The notes below the pieces were generated by a model. That model had not been told where the DNA came from, ran no database searches, and saw only the letters and a program-made list of their open reading frames with translations. A stretch of 32,361 bases of DNA from Candidatus Kutchimonas denitrificans. Lineage in GTDB: Bacteria; Gemmatimonadota; Gemmatimonadetes; Palauibacterales; KS3-K002. This document shows positions 9,872-17,927 of this stretch, one piece after another; within the stretch, counting starts at the first letter, position 1, and the number at the start of each line of letters is the position of its first letter. Position numbers and translations under genes: made by a program. The stretch spans positions 20,563 through 52,923 of the forward strand of contig JAACAK010000009.1 in NCBI GenBank assembly GCA_011774835.1, written 5' to 3'.

Positions 9872-11197
9872 ATGACCGTAATCCGCGATCCCATCTGGGC
9901 GAACATCTGGATCGAGCCGCCGGCGCTCGAGCTGATTGATGCCCCCGCCTTCCAGCGGCTGCGCCGGGTGAAGCAGCTCGGCCTGGCCTACCTGGTCTAC
10001 CCCGGAGCGGTACACACCCGGTTCGACCACGCGCTGGGCGTCTATCATCTGACCGGGCGGGCGCTCCGCCTGCTGGGCGAGCAGGGCGAGCTGGATCGGG
10101 TGAGCGAGGGCGAACGGTCGATCCTGAGGGTGGCCGGGCTGCTCCACGACATCGGCCACTATCCGTTCAGCCATACCGTGGAGGAGCTGGAGACCGGTCT
10201 GGTGCCGGCGGACCACGAGGAGCTGGCCGGCTCCTTCCTGGCGGAACCAGAGGTCGCCGAGGCATTGGCTCCGCTGGGTCCTGACACGGCGGCGGACGTC
10301 CACGCCCTCATCCAGGGCAGGTCGACGAGTCCCCTCCAGGGCCTGGTCTCCGGCTCGTTGGACCTCGACAAGATCGAGTACCTGACCCGCGACGCGCACT
10401 TTTGCGGTGTCCCGTACGGCGAGGTTGACGTGGACCGACTGCTCGATTCGCTCCGTCTGCTGGACGATCCCGCCACCGGACGCCGCGAGGTGGGGGTGGC
10501 AGTGCGGGGCGTGGCCGCCCTCGAGTCCCTGCTCTTCGCCAAGTACCAGATGTTCCGCAACGTCTACTGGCATCACGCCGTCCGGGCCGCGTCGGTGGTC
10601 TTCCAACGGGTCGTCCGTGAGGCGCTGACCGACGGGTGGGCGTCGCGCGCGCACCTGGTGGGGAAGGGAGACGAGGAGCTGCTGGCGGAGTTGGAGATCC
10701 TGGCCGCGGCCAGCGACTCGGACAGCGCCCGGCGCGCCCTGGAGCGGTTGATGCCCGCGATCCGTCATCGGCGACTGCCGAAGCGAGCGGCCGAGTGGTC
10801 CGGGGACGCCCTGACCGACGCGCTCAGTCGTTTGGGCCGCGAGGTGGCGCCCTGGATCCACGAGCAGCCGGGGCTGCGCGCCGCTCTCGAGGATCACGTC
10901 GCACTCGAGCTCGGCCTCGATCCCGGCTGTCTCTTCATCGATTACCCGGCGAAAGCCGGCATGCTGGAGCTGGACATCCTGATGCAGGCGCGTGACGGGT
11001 CGGTGGTTCGCCTCACCTCGACCGGCCGGGCCGGCCTGATCGACCTGCCGCGACTCGGCCGCGATCTCTACCACGCGGCCCGCGTCCTGCGCGTCTTCAG
11101 CTGGCCGCGCATCGAGCTCACCGACCGGGACCAGAGCCGGATACTCGAGCTCGTGACGTCGCCGGCCGACGATGTCGCCCCCGCCCTCGGAGCCTGA
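9872..11197 (+). CDS. HD-domain phosphohydrolase (COG1078/dGTPase-like)
   Basis: A 441-residue HD-superfamily metal-dependent phosphohydrolase of the dGTPase-like branch. Visible ligand motifs are HTRFDHALGVYHL (His53), LLHDIGHYPFSH (His92-Asp93) and LDLDKIEYLTRDA, which supplies the late Asp. The opening VIRDPIWANIWIEPPALELI and QRLRRVKQLG are typical of the COG1078 group. Members hydrolyse dNTPs or other nucleotides, but the substrate here is unassigned. The ATG at 9872 lacks a strong Shine-Dalgarno sequence (GAG at 9864-9866). The gene converges with the PP2C gene downstream. Confidence 0.9.
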   Translation: MTVIRDPIWANIWIEPPALELIDAPAFQRLRRVKQLGLAYLVYPGAVHTRFDHALGVYHLTGRALRLLGEQGELDRVSEGERSILRVAGLLHDIGHYPFSHTVEELETGLVPADHEELAGSFLAEPEVAEALAPLGPDTAADVHALIQGRSTSPLQGLVSGSLDLDKIEYLTRDAHFCGVPYGEVDVDRLLDSLRLLDDPATGRREVGVAVRGVAALESLLFAKYQMFRNVYWHHAVRAASVVFQRVVREALTDGWASRAHLVGKGDEELLAELEILAAASDSDSARRALERLMPAIRHRRLPKRAAEWSGDALTDALSRLGREVAPWIHEQPGLRAALEDHVALELGLDPGCLFIDYPAKAGMLELDILMQARDGSVVRLTSTGRAGLIDLPRLGRDLYHAARVLRVFSWPRIELTDRDQSRILELVTSPADDVAPALGA

Positions 11198-11218
11198 GTC
11201 GCCTCTCCCAGCTGACAA

Positions 11219-11245
11219 GAAAAAGCCCCGGTCGTCGCCGGGGCT
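11219..11245 (-). terminator. Intrinsic terminator of the PP2C gene
   Basis: AGCCCCGG (11224-11231) and CCGGGGCT (11238-11245) form a perfect 8-bp stem with a 6-base loop. Read on the minus strand it is followed by a run of five T (11220-11224). That orientation serves the phosphatase gene ending at 11274. The plus-strand HD gene ending at 11197 has no U-tract here, though the hairpin could affect both convergent transcripts. Confidence 0.85.
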
Positions 11246-11273
11246 CGCATCGGAGGTTCCTTTCGGGCGGTGC

Positions 11274-12014
11274 CTACTCCTCGATCTTCACCAGGACCGC
11301 GGTGATGTTGTCCAGACCTCCCGCGTCGTTGGCGGCGGCGATCAGCTCGTCGACCGCGCTCTGCAACTCGCCGCCCTTGTCCGACAGGATCCGCTCCAAC
11401 TGTTCGTCCGGAACCATCCCGCTCAGCCCGTCCGAGCAGAGCAAAAACAGATCGCCCGGCTCGTACCTGTCGCCGTATGTGTCCGCCTCGACGTTGGGCT
11501 CGGTTCCCAGCGCCCGCGTCAGGATGTGAGAGAGCGGGTGATCACGGGCCTGCTCCGGCGTGAGGGCCCCACGGTCCACCTGCTGCTGCACCACGGTGTG
11601 GTCCCGTGTGAGCTGGCTCAGGGTCCCACCCCGCAGCACGTAGCCCCGGCTGTCGCCGACCTGGTAGATCACATACTCGCCCTCGGGAACCAGTGTCAGG
11701 AGGGTCAGCGTCGTTCCCATCCCCCGCTTCTCCGGCTCGTTGTCCGCGCGCTCGAGGATGGCCTGGTTGGCTTCCTCGATCAGGTCCACCATGCGTGCTT
11801 CCAGTTCGCCGCCCCGGACCCCCTCCTTCACCGCTTCCGCCACCCCGGGACCGACCGTCTCCGCCACGATCTGGCTGGCGACCTCACCGGCGACGTGGCC
11901 GCCCATGCCGTCGGCCACGATGAACACGCCCTGCTCCTCGGCGGCGAACAGGGAGTCCTCGTTGCCCTGACGGACCTGACCGACGTCGGTCCTGCCTGCA
12001 TATGTCCACTTCAT
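11274..12014 (-). CDS. PP2C-family serine/threonine protein phosphatase
   Basis: A 246-residue metal-dependent phosphatase of the bacterial PrpC/Stp type, which reverses Ser/Thr kinase phosphorylation. PP2C motifs appear in order: VGQVRQGNEDSLF, VADGMGGHVAGEVAS, YQVGDSRGYVLR, LTRDHTVV, LLCSDGLSGMV and GGLDNITAVLV. Together they supply all the expected metal-binding aspartates. The frame is open upstream to 12116, but the ATG at 12014 is preceded by GGAGG with a 4-5 base spacing, and homology starts there (MKWTYAGRTDVGQVRQGNED). No partner kinase is in the window. A clear terminator follows. Confidence 0.94.
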   Translation of the reverse strand: MKWTYAGRTDVGQVRQGNEDSLFAAEEQGVFIVADGMGGHVAGEVASQIVAETVGPGVAEAVKEGVRGGELEARMVDLIEEANQAILERADNEPEKRGMGTTLTLLTLVPEGEYVIYQVGDSRGYVLRGGTLSQLTRDHTVVQQQVDRGALTPEQARDHPLSHILTRALGTEPNVEADTYGDRYEPGDLFLLCSDGLSGMVPDEQLERILSDKGGELQSAVDELIAAANDAGGLDNITAVLVKIEE

Positions 12015-12201
12015 GAAACCTCCGCCCGCTCGACGATCCGGGGGCTCACAAACTAGCCACGCGGCTCGTAACTGTCCATGATATCCCCGCCTACGTGGCG
12101 GATCAATCGCCGCCATGTAATCGACACTACGATGAGCCCGCCCTCCTCACCCCGCGCCACTTGCGGAACCGGGAACACGAGGCGCACGTTGCTTGAACAG
12201 C

Positions 12202-13116
12202 ATGTCGATCGCAAGCGCCGCAGCCCGTACTCCCCGCGCCCCCCAGGTGCCCCTGGTCAGCCTGGACTACCTGTGGTTCCAGGTGGCCGGTACCGTGTGC
12301 AATCTACGCTGCACGCACTGCTTCATCTCCTGCGCTCCAGACAACCATAGCTTCTGGTTCCTCGATCTACCCACCGTCCTCGACTACCTGGAGCGATCGC
12401 GAGCCTGGGGCGTCAAGGAGTACTACTTCACCGGCGGCGAGCCCTTCATGAACAAGGAGCTGTTGCCGATGCTGGAGGCCACGCTGGCCGTCGGTCCAGC
12501 CAGCGTTCTCACCAATGCGACGCTACTGCCCGAGCGAACGGTACGCCGTCTGGCGGAGATCGAAGCCGGGTCGCGCTACTCACTCGAACTCAGGGTCAGT
12601 CTCGACGGGCCGTCTCCCGAGACGAACGACCCGATCCGGGGCGAAGGGACCTTCGAGCGCGCCATGGAGGGCGTGGGCCGGCTGGTCGAGCACGGCTTCC
12701 TCCCCATCATCACGGCGGCTCAGGTGTGGTGCCCGCACGAGGACGAGGCGGTGCTGGATCGATTCTACGCCTCGTGCCGTAAGGTCCGTTACGAGCGGCC
12801 GCGAATCAAGATCCTGCCTTCGATCCACCTCGGGCGCGAGGTGCTGCGCTCCCGCGGTTACGACGACTCCGAGATCGTCACCGCCGAGATGATGGAGGGT
12901 CACGACCTCACCACCTTGCTCTGCTCGTCGGGCCGGGTGGTCACGAACCGCGGGGTCTACGTCTGCCCGATCCTGATCGACGATGAGGGTGCGAACCTGG
13001 GCGATAGCCTGGAGGCGGCGGACCGGCCGTTCGAGATCGACCGAAGCGCCTGCTACACCTGCTGGCTACACGGGGCCATCTGCACCAACACGGGGCACCT
13101 GGGGGGAGAGGCATGA
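12202..13116 (+). CDS. Radical SAM protein with SPASM/twitch-like C-terminal cysteines
   Basis: A 304-residue radical SAM enzyme. The cluster motif CNLRCTHC (Cys33, 37, 40) is followed by the SAM-binding TGGEPF (Gly78-Glu80) and a TIM-barrel pattern. The C-terminal part has Cys241 (LLCSSGRV), Cys255 (GVYVCPILIDDEGANLGDSL) and CYTCWLHGAIC (Cys284, 287, 294). This is the Cys spacing expected of an auxiliary iron-sulfur cluster in SPASM/twitch domains. Substrate is unknown. The start is uncertain: an in-frame TTG at 12193 has GAGG upstream, while the ATG at 12202 has no clear site. The gene overlaps the next by ATGA at 13113, so the two products are probably made together and may act on one pathway. 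Confidence 0.88.
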   Translation: MSIASAAARTPRAPQVPLVSLDYLWFQVAGTVCNLRCTHCFISCAPDNHSFWFLDLPTVLDYLERSRAWGVKEYYFTGGEPFMNKELLPMLEATLAVGPASVLTNATLLPERTVRRLAEIEAGSRYSLELRVSLDGPSPETNDPIRGEGTFERAMEGVGRLVEHGFLPIITAAQVWCPHEDEAVLDRFYASCRKVRYERPRIKILPSIHLGREVLRSRGYDDSEIVTAEMMEGHDLTTLLCSSGRVVTNRGVYVCPILIDDEGANLGDSLEAADRPFEIDRSACYTCWLHGAICTNTGHLGGEA

Positions 13117-13916
13117 GCGGCGGCGAACCGACCCACGAGCGGATCGCCGTCTTCGGCGGTGTCTACTCGAATCACCTGGCCCTCGCCGCGGCCATCGCCG
13201 ACGCCCGGGCCCGCGACGTCGATGCGATCTTCTGCCTGGGCGACATGGGCGCGTTCGGGCCTCACCCGGACAAGGTCTTTCCGCTTCTGATCGAAAACGA
13301 TGTGAGCACCCTGCGGGGCAACTACGACGATTCCATCGCCCGGGGGCTCGACGACTGCCAGTGCGGGTACACCGACCCCAGAGACAATCACTTCGCCGGC
13401 CTTTCGTATCGTTACACCTACGAGAAGACCAGCCCGCGCTGGCGCGATTGGATGGGCGCGCTCCCCGAGCGGCGCCGCATCCGGCTCGGCGACCGGCGCG
13501 CTCTGCTGTGTCACGGCAGCCCGCGCCGGATGAACGAGTTCCTCTGGGAGTCGACGACGCCCGACGCCTTCATCGAGAAGCTTTGTCGCGAGTTCGACGC
13601 CGACGTCATCCTCTGCACCCACACCGGGATCCACTGGAGTCGCCCCCTGCGGGGAGGCCGCCTCTGTGTCAACGTCGGCGCCATCGGCCGGCCCGCCAAC
13701 GACGGCCGTACCGATGTCTGGTACGCGCTGCTGCAAGCCGACGACCCCCTCCCCCGGGTCGAGTTCGTCCCCGTCGCTTACGACCACGAGGCGCTGGCCA
13801 CCGAGATGGCCGAGGAGTCGCTGCCCCGGGAGTTCATCGACACGATCCTCAGCGGCTGGTGGACGACGTGCACCGAGATTCTCCCGATGAAGGAACGACG
13901 GCGCGGGATGTTTTAG
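13113..13916 (+). CDS. Metallophosphoesterase-fold protein with a degenerate metal site
   Basis: A 267-residue protein of the calcineurin-like (YfcE/COG0639) fold, judged by motif order. Motif I, normally D-x-H in a SDIHGN context, reads FGGVYSN (Gly16, Tyr18). Motif II is intact (LGDMGAFGP, Asp44). Motif III reads GNYD instead of GNHD (Asn70, Tyr71). Motif IV is LLCHGSP (His134). Motif V reads CTHTGIH instead of GHTH (His170). Site-2 ligands are therefore present, while the ligands exclusive to site 1 are missing. There is also an unusual DCQCGYTDPRDNHFAG segment at residues 81-96. It overlaps the radical SAM gene by four bases. Catalytic activity and substrate are unknown: it may be a one-metal enzyme or a binding protein. 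Confidence 0.82.
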   Translation: MSGGEPTHERIAVFGGVYSNHLALAAAIADARARDVDAIFCLGDMGAFGPHPDKVFPLLIENDVSTLRGNYDDSIARGLDDCQCGYTDPRDNHFAGLSYRYTYEKTSPRWRDWMGALPERRRIRLGDRRALLCHGSPRRMNEFLWESTTPDAFIEKLCREFDADVILCTHTGIHWSRPLRGGRLCVNVGAIGRPANDGRTDVWYALLQADDPLPRVEFVPVAYDHEALATEMAEESLPREFIDTILSGWWTTCTEILPMKERRRGMF

Positions 13917-14060
13917 TGGGAATTCGTGATTCCGGAATTCCGGGATTCGACATTGATGGGAATCTGAGGTCGGGTATCGGGATTCTGATTTCGGCAAGTT
14001 CGAGTTCAACGATTCGGGGAGAACTGGACACTCCCCAAGTCAGAATCCCGACATCGGACG
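13917..14060. repeat. Family C intergenic inverted repeat, copy 1
   Basis: A GATTC/GGGAATC-rich stretch following the phosphoesterase stop. It contains a perfect 12-base palindrome CCGGAATTCCGG (13932-13943) and an inverted pair around TATCGGGATTCTGA (from 13974) and TCAGAATCCCGACA (to about 14053). The reverse complement of its right half resembles the left arm at 29171-29221 at about 39 of 49 positions by my count. No ORF with coding character is seen in it. Confidence 0.75.
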
Positions 14061-14155
14061 TGAGTTTCCCATGAATACCGATTCCCTTGCGGCGTTCCTG
14101 AGCGATCGATACTCTCCTGCGCATTAACAACCCATACTGAAAGCAGGGAGCGGAG

Positions 14156-14632
14156 ATGTTCAACAGGACTGCGATTCTTTTCCTGGTTCTCTTCGTGGCC
14201 GCTGGCTGCGTCGGGGAATCGCAACCGGACGACGAAGCCGACGTGGAGGAGAGCATGAGCGATGTGGGCGGACCGCCGCCGGTGAGCGGCGACACGGTGA
14301 CCACCGAGAGCGGGCTACAGTACATCGTGGTCAGGGAGGGCAGCGGTGATACGGCCACGCCCGGTCAGCAGGTCCAGGTGCACTACACGGGCTGGCTCGA
14401 GGACGGCACTAAGTTCGACAGCTCGGTGGACGGGGGCGAGCCGTTCGATTTCGCGCTGGGCGCCGGCCGCGTCATCCAGGGCTGGGACGAGGGCGTGGCC
14501 GGCACGCAGGTCGGTGAGATGAGGCGGCTCATCATCCCGTCCGAGCTGGGTTACGGCCAGCGCGGGGCGGGCGGCGTCATCCCGCCGAACGCCGACCTGA
14601 TCTTCGACGTGGAGCTGATCGGCATCCTCTAG
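14156..14632 (+). CDS. FKBP-type peptidyl-prolyl cis-trans isomerase, lipoprotein
   Basis: A 158-residue envelope-located prolyl isomerase that assists folding of exported proteins. The N-terminus is a lipoprotein signal with lipobox VAAGC (Cys18), followed by an acidic linker (residues 22-45). The FKBP domain begins at TTESGLQYIVVREGSGD. It shows QVQVHYTGWLEDGTKFDSS, FALGAGRVIQGWDEGVAG, MRRLIIPSELGYG and IPPNADLIFDVELI, which carry the usual active-site aromatic and Asp residues. Purine-rich GGGAG/GGAG motifs immediately precede the ATG. The ABC exporter genes start 26 bases downstream and may be co-transcribed, though no functional link is evident. Confidence 0.95.
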   Translation: MFNRTAILFLVLFVAAGCVGESQPDDEADVEESMSDVGGPPPVSGDTVTTESGLQYIVVREGSGDTATPGQQVQVHYTGWLEDGTKFDSSVDGGEPFDFALGAGRVIQGWDEGVAGTQVGEMRRLIIPSELGYGQRGAGGVIPPNADLIFDVELIGIL

Positions 14633-14658
14633 AACGGCCGCAGAGGCAAGAGGCGATC

Positions 14659-15594
14659 GTGTCGCCACCCGAGATCGCCGCCCGCTGCGTCGGCCTGCGC
14701 AAGTCGTACGGCGACGTGGTGGCGGTGGACGGGCTCGACCTCGATGTGCACACGGGCGAGTGCTTCGGGCTCCTCGGTCCCAACGGTGCCGGGAAGACCA
14801 CGGCCGTCGAGATGCTGGAAGGGCTTCTCGAGCCCGACGCCGGCGAGCTCGAGGTGCTGGGGATGCGCTGGGGGGAAGACGACCACGCCCTCAGGCAGAG
14901 GCTGGGCGTCCAGCTGCAGGAGACTCAGCTCGCGGAGAAGCTCACGGTGGAGGAGACGTTGGACCTCTTCCGCAGCTTCTACGACCGCGGCCGCAGCGTC
15001 GAGCGGGTGATGGGTATCGTCGAGCTGGTCGAGAAGCGGTCGGCCTGGGTCTCACGGCTGTCCGGTGGCCAGCAGCAGCGGCTGGCGGTGGCCTGCGCCC
15101 TCGTCAGCGAGCCCGAGCTCCTCTTCCTCGACGAGCCCACCACCGGCCTCGACCCCCAGTCGCGCCGACAGCTGTGGGACCTGGTCCTCGAGTTCAAGGC
15201 CTCCGGCCGCACCGTGCTCCTCACCACCCACTACATGGAAGAGGCGCACCGGCTCTGCGACCGGGTGGCCGTGGTGGACCACGGCAAAGTGATCGCCCTG
15301 GGCACGCCGTCGGAGCTCATCGCCACGCTGGGCGCCGAGCACATCGTCGAGTTCGCCCTCGCTCCCGGCGGGACCGCCGACGACGACTGGCTACGCCGGG
15401 TGCCCGGCGTCGAGGATGTGCGGCGCGAGCGCGCCGGTATCTTCCTCACGGTCAGCGAGGTGCACCGCAGCGTACCGGCCCTCCTGACCGAGTTGAAGGC
15501 GCGCGACCTCGAGCTGGCCCAACTCACCACCCACCATGCCACCCTGGAAGACGTGTTCGTCGCCCTGACCGGCAGGCACCTGCGCGATGATTAG
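14659..15594 (+). CDS. ABC-2 type exporter ATP-binding protein
   Basis: A 311-residue ATPase of the CcmA/drug-export (COG1131) class. All motifs are intact: Walker A GPNGAGKTTA, Q-loop VQLQETQ, signature LSGGQQQRLAVACAL, Walker B LLFLDEPTTGLD and the H-loop LTTHYMEEA. A C-terminal extension of about 80 residues (from VEFALAPGG) corresponds to the DUF4162-like domain common in these exporters. The start is a GTG with AAGAGG just upstream. The 3' end overlaps the permease gene by 8 bases, confirming a transporter pair. The substrate could be a drug, lipid or polymer and cannot be assigned. Confidence 0.94.
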   Translation: MSPPEIAARCVGLRKSYGDVVAVDGLDLDVHTGECFGLLGPNGAGKTTAVEMLEGLLEPDAGELEVLGMRWGEDDHALRQRLGVQLQETQLAEKLTVEETLDLFRSFYDRGRSVERVMGIVELVEKRSAWVSRLSGGQQQRLAVACALVSEPELLFLDEPTTGLDPQSRRQLWDLVLEFKASGRTVLLTTHYMEEAHRLCDRVAVVDHGKVIALGTPSELIATLGAEHIVEFALAPGGTADDDWLRRVPGVEDVRRERAGIFLTVSEVHRSVPALLTELKARDLELAQLTTHHATLEDVFVALTGRHLRDD

Positions 15595-16624
15595 CCCGCG
15601 CCATCCCCTCTATCAGCTCACCCGCTCCCGGCTCCTCGAGTTCGCTCGCGAGCCCGAGGCGATCTTCTGGGTGTTCGTCTTCCCCGTCCTCCTCGCCCTC
15701 GGCCTCGGTATCGCCTTCCGCAACCGGCCCGCCGAGGCCCTGCCTGTCGCCGTCCAGAACGGTCCCGGTTCCGCAGCGCTGGCCCGGACCCTCGATGCCG
15801 CGCCCGAGCTCCGGGCCTCGACCCTGCCGTCAGACGAGGCTCGCAACCGCCTGCGCACCGGAAAGCTGGCCCTCGTCGTCGTGCCCGGCGAGCCGACCAC
15901 CTATCTGTTCGACCCGACCCGGAGCGACGGACGTCTGGCACGCCTGCTGGCCGATAACGCCCTGCAACGCGCCGCCGGTCGCGACGATCCCGTCCCGGTC
16001 CTGGAGCGCCGCCTCGAAGAGCCCGGCTCCCGCTACATCGACTTCCTCATTCCCGGCCTCATCGGTCTCAACATGATGGGCGCGGGGATGTGGGGTGTCG
16101 GCTTCACCATCGTGCAGTTCCGGCGCAAGCGCCTCCTCAAGCGCCTCCTCGCCACACCCATGCGCAGGAGCCACTTCCTACTCTCGTTCGCCTTCTCGCG
16201 CCTCATCTTCATGATCGCCGAGTTGGCCGCTCTGGTCGGCTTCGGATGGGTCGTCTTCGACGTCCGGGTCCATGGCTCCATCCTCAGCCTCCTCGTCGTC
16301 GCCGTCATCGGCTCCCTCTCCTTCGCCGGCCTGGGACTGCTCTCGGCCAGCCGCGCCCGTACCATCGAGGGCGTCTCCGGGATCATGAACCTCGTTCAGC
16401 TCCCCATGTGGATCTTCAGCGGCGTCTTCTTCGCCTACCAGCAGTTTCCCGAGGTCATGCACCCCTACATCAAAGCCCTCCCTCTCACCGCCCTCAACGA
16501 CGCCATACGCGCCGTCATGACCGACGGGACCTCGATCCTGGGGAGCATCCCCGAGCTCGCCATCGTGGCGGCCTGGGGGATTGTAAGCTTTGGAACGGCC
16601 CTCAACCTCTTCCGCTGGTCCTGA
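15587..16624 (+). CDS. ABC-2 type transporter permease
   Basis: A 345-residue inner-membrane partner of the preceding ATPase. A first membrane helix near residues 24-44 ([19 protein letters not shown]) is followed by an extracytoplasmic domain of about 100 residues. Five or so helices come from about residue 148 to the end, including the ABC-2 pattern around [18 protein letters not shown] and the terminal [18 protein letters not shown]. The fused extracytoplasmic domain and the length fit the COG0842 family. The ATG lies within the end of the ATPase gene. A 251-base intergenic region with a candidate promoter follows. Confidence 0.92.
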   Translation: MISPRHPLYQLTRSRLLEFAREPEAIFWVFVFPVLLALGLGIAFRNRPAEALPVAVQNGPGSAALARTLDAAPELRASTLPSDEARNRLRTGKLALVVVPGEPTTYLFDPTRSDGRLARLLADNALQRAAGRDDPVPVLERRLEEPGSRYIDFLIPGLIGLNMMGAGMWGVGFTIVQFRRKRLLKRLLATPMRRSHFLLSFAFSRLIFMIAELAALVGFGWVVFDVRVHGSILSLLVVAVIGSLSFAGLGLLSASRARTIEGVSGIMNLVQLPMWIFSGVFFAYQQFPEVMHPYIKALPLTALNDAIRAVMTDGTSILGSIPELAIVAAWGIVSFGTALNLFRWS

Positions 16625-16643
16625 ACCCGGCTCGCACGAAACC

Positions 16644-16671
16644 TTGACAGGTCCGTTTACGTCTGTACGTT
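16644..16671 (+). promoter_or_regulatory. Candidate sigma-70 promoter upstream of the sigma-factor gene
   Basis: TTGACA (16644-16649) is a perfect -35 hexamer. With a 16-base spacer it is followed by TACGTT (16666-16671), a weak -10 matching the consensus at three positions. Transcription from here would give a leader of about 200 bases before the sigma-factor ATG. That leader contains a 7-bp stem (CGACTTC at 16755-16761, GAAGTCG at 16776-16782). Confidence 0.4.
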
Positions 16672-16875
16672 AAAGGGTTGCCCGCCTGCCGGTACTCCCG
16701 CCCTTCCCACAGGCTGAAGCGGTGGCACCAAGCGTCACCCACCATGGGCTGCGGCGACTTCGGTCGTTGCACCCGGAAGTCGGGAACCGAGTTGGGTTAG
16801 CGGGGTAACGGGAATGCGCGGGCAAAGCGCGATATCTCGAAACGACGACAAATAACTGTAAATCAAGATACGATA

Positions 16876-17769
16876 ATGGGTCGAAAGGCAGGAAAGGGTA
16901 AGAAGGTGGCGAGCCAGGCGCTCAAGAGCCGGCTGGCGGCGGACGACTCTGCCCTCGATCAGTATCTCCAGGACGTGAGCTTGCATGATCTGATCACGCC
17001 CGATGAGGAGATCCGTCTGGCGAAGAAGGCGCAGAGGGGGGACGTGGACGCGATCCAGGCCCTCTGCCGGGCGAATCTGCGGTTCGTGATCTCGGTGGCC
17101 AAGAAGTATCAGGGCCGCGGGCTGCCGCTCAGCGACCTGATCCAGCAGGGGAACCTCGGCCTGGTGACGGCGGCGATCAAGTTCGATCCCGACCAGGGCG
17201 TGAAGTTCATCAGCTACGCGGTCTGGTGGATTCGGCAGGCGATCCTGTCGGCGCTGGCGCATCATGGGCGATCGGTGCGGGTCCCGCTGAACCGAGCGGC
17301 GGAGCTGTCGAAGATCCTGAAGATGCGGCAGTCGCTGAAGGTCGATCTCGACCGCGAGCCGACCAGCGAGGAGATCGCGCGGCGGTTGGAGATGAACCCG
17401 GCGACGGTGGAGATGCTGGAGGCGCTGAACGCGGGCGAGGTGCGACTGGACGCGCCGATCGGCGACAGCGAGGATTCGAGCCTGGTGGAGCGGTTCGTCA
17501 GCGAGGAAGCGACGTCCGCTTATACCGAAGTCGAGGAGCGGCTGTTGCAAGAGCAGATCGACGACGCGCTGTCAACGCTGCGCGAGCGCGATGCTCTGGT
17601 TCTCCGCCTCTATTACGGATTGGGCGACGGTCGCGAGCACACGCTGGAAGAGATCGGCCAGAAGCTCGGCATCACCCGGGAGCGGGTGCGCCAGCTTCGC
17701 GATCGGGCGCTGAAGGAGCTGCGCGAGGGCGACAAGGGCTCCGCGCTGGCGAGCTTCGCCGCGGCCTGA
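16876..17769 (+). CDS. Sigma-70 family RNA polymerase sigma factor (RpoD/group 1-2 like)
   Basis: A 297-residue sigma factor lacking region 1.1. A basic N-terminus leads to region 1.2 (SALDQYLQDVSLHDLITPDEE). Region 2 (ANLRFVISVAKKYQGRGLPL, DLIQQGNLGL, KFISYAVWWIRQAIL) binds core and the -10 element. Region 3 (VRVPLNRAAELSKI) follows, and region 4 ends with LEEIGQKLGITRERVRQLRD for -35 recognition. The length and motif quality match the short primary sigma factors of Bacteroidota/Gemmatimonadota or a group 2 paralogue. No Shine-Dalgarno sequence is visible before the ATG; the upstream bases are AT-rich. An intrinsic terminator follows closely. Confidence 0.93.
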   Translation: MGRKAGKGKKVASQALKSRLAADDSALDQYLQDVSLHDLITPDEEIRLAKKAQRGDVDAIQALCRANLRFVISVAKKYQGRGLPLSDLIQQGNLGLVTAAIKFDPDQGVKFISYAVWWIRQAILSALAHHGRSVRVPLNRAAELSKILKMRQSLKVDLDREPTSEEIARRLEMNPATVEMLEALNAGEVRLDAPIGDSEDSSLVERFVSEEATSAYTEVEERLLQEQIDDALSTLRERDALVLRLYYGLGDGREHTLEEIGQKLGITRERVRQLRDRALKELREGDKGSALASFAAA

Positions 17770-17800
17770 CCGACTCGGAGCAAGTAAAGTCCCAACGATG

Positions 17801-17825
17801 AGGGCGCCGAAAGGCGCCCTTTTTT
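17801..17825 (+). terminator. Intrinsic terminator of the sigma-factor gene
   Basis: AGGGCGCC (17801-17808), a GAAA tetraloop and GGCGCCCT (17813-17820) form a perfect 8-bp stem. T bases follow without a break at 17821-17825. It sits 31 bases after the sigma stop. This is the cleanest rho-independent terminator in the window. Confidence 0.95.
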
Positions 17826-17927
17826 ATCGGGTCCGATCGTTCGATCTTCCGAGACCGATCGTGCATGTTTTTCGAGCCACCGCCTGGCTCGTGCGAGAAC
17901 CGACGAGGCCGTCGCCGGAGGCCGTGG

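Noticed and set aside
9233..11218. Minus-strand open frame of 661 codons opposite the ferredoxin and HD genes
   Set aside because: It crosses the heptamer repeats, which translate into repetitive EQGTRN-like text, and lies opposite two genes with clear motifs.
12084..12101. Palindrome CCGCC-TACGT-GGCGG between the PP2C and radical SAM genes as an operator
   Set aside because: The arms are only five bases and GC-only in a GC-rich genome, so chance is a sufficient explanation.
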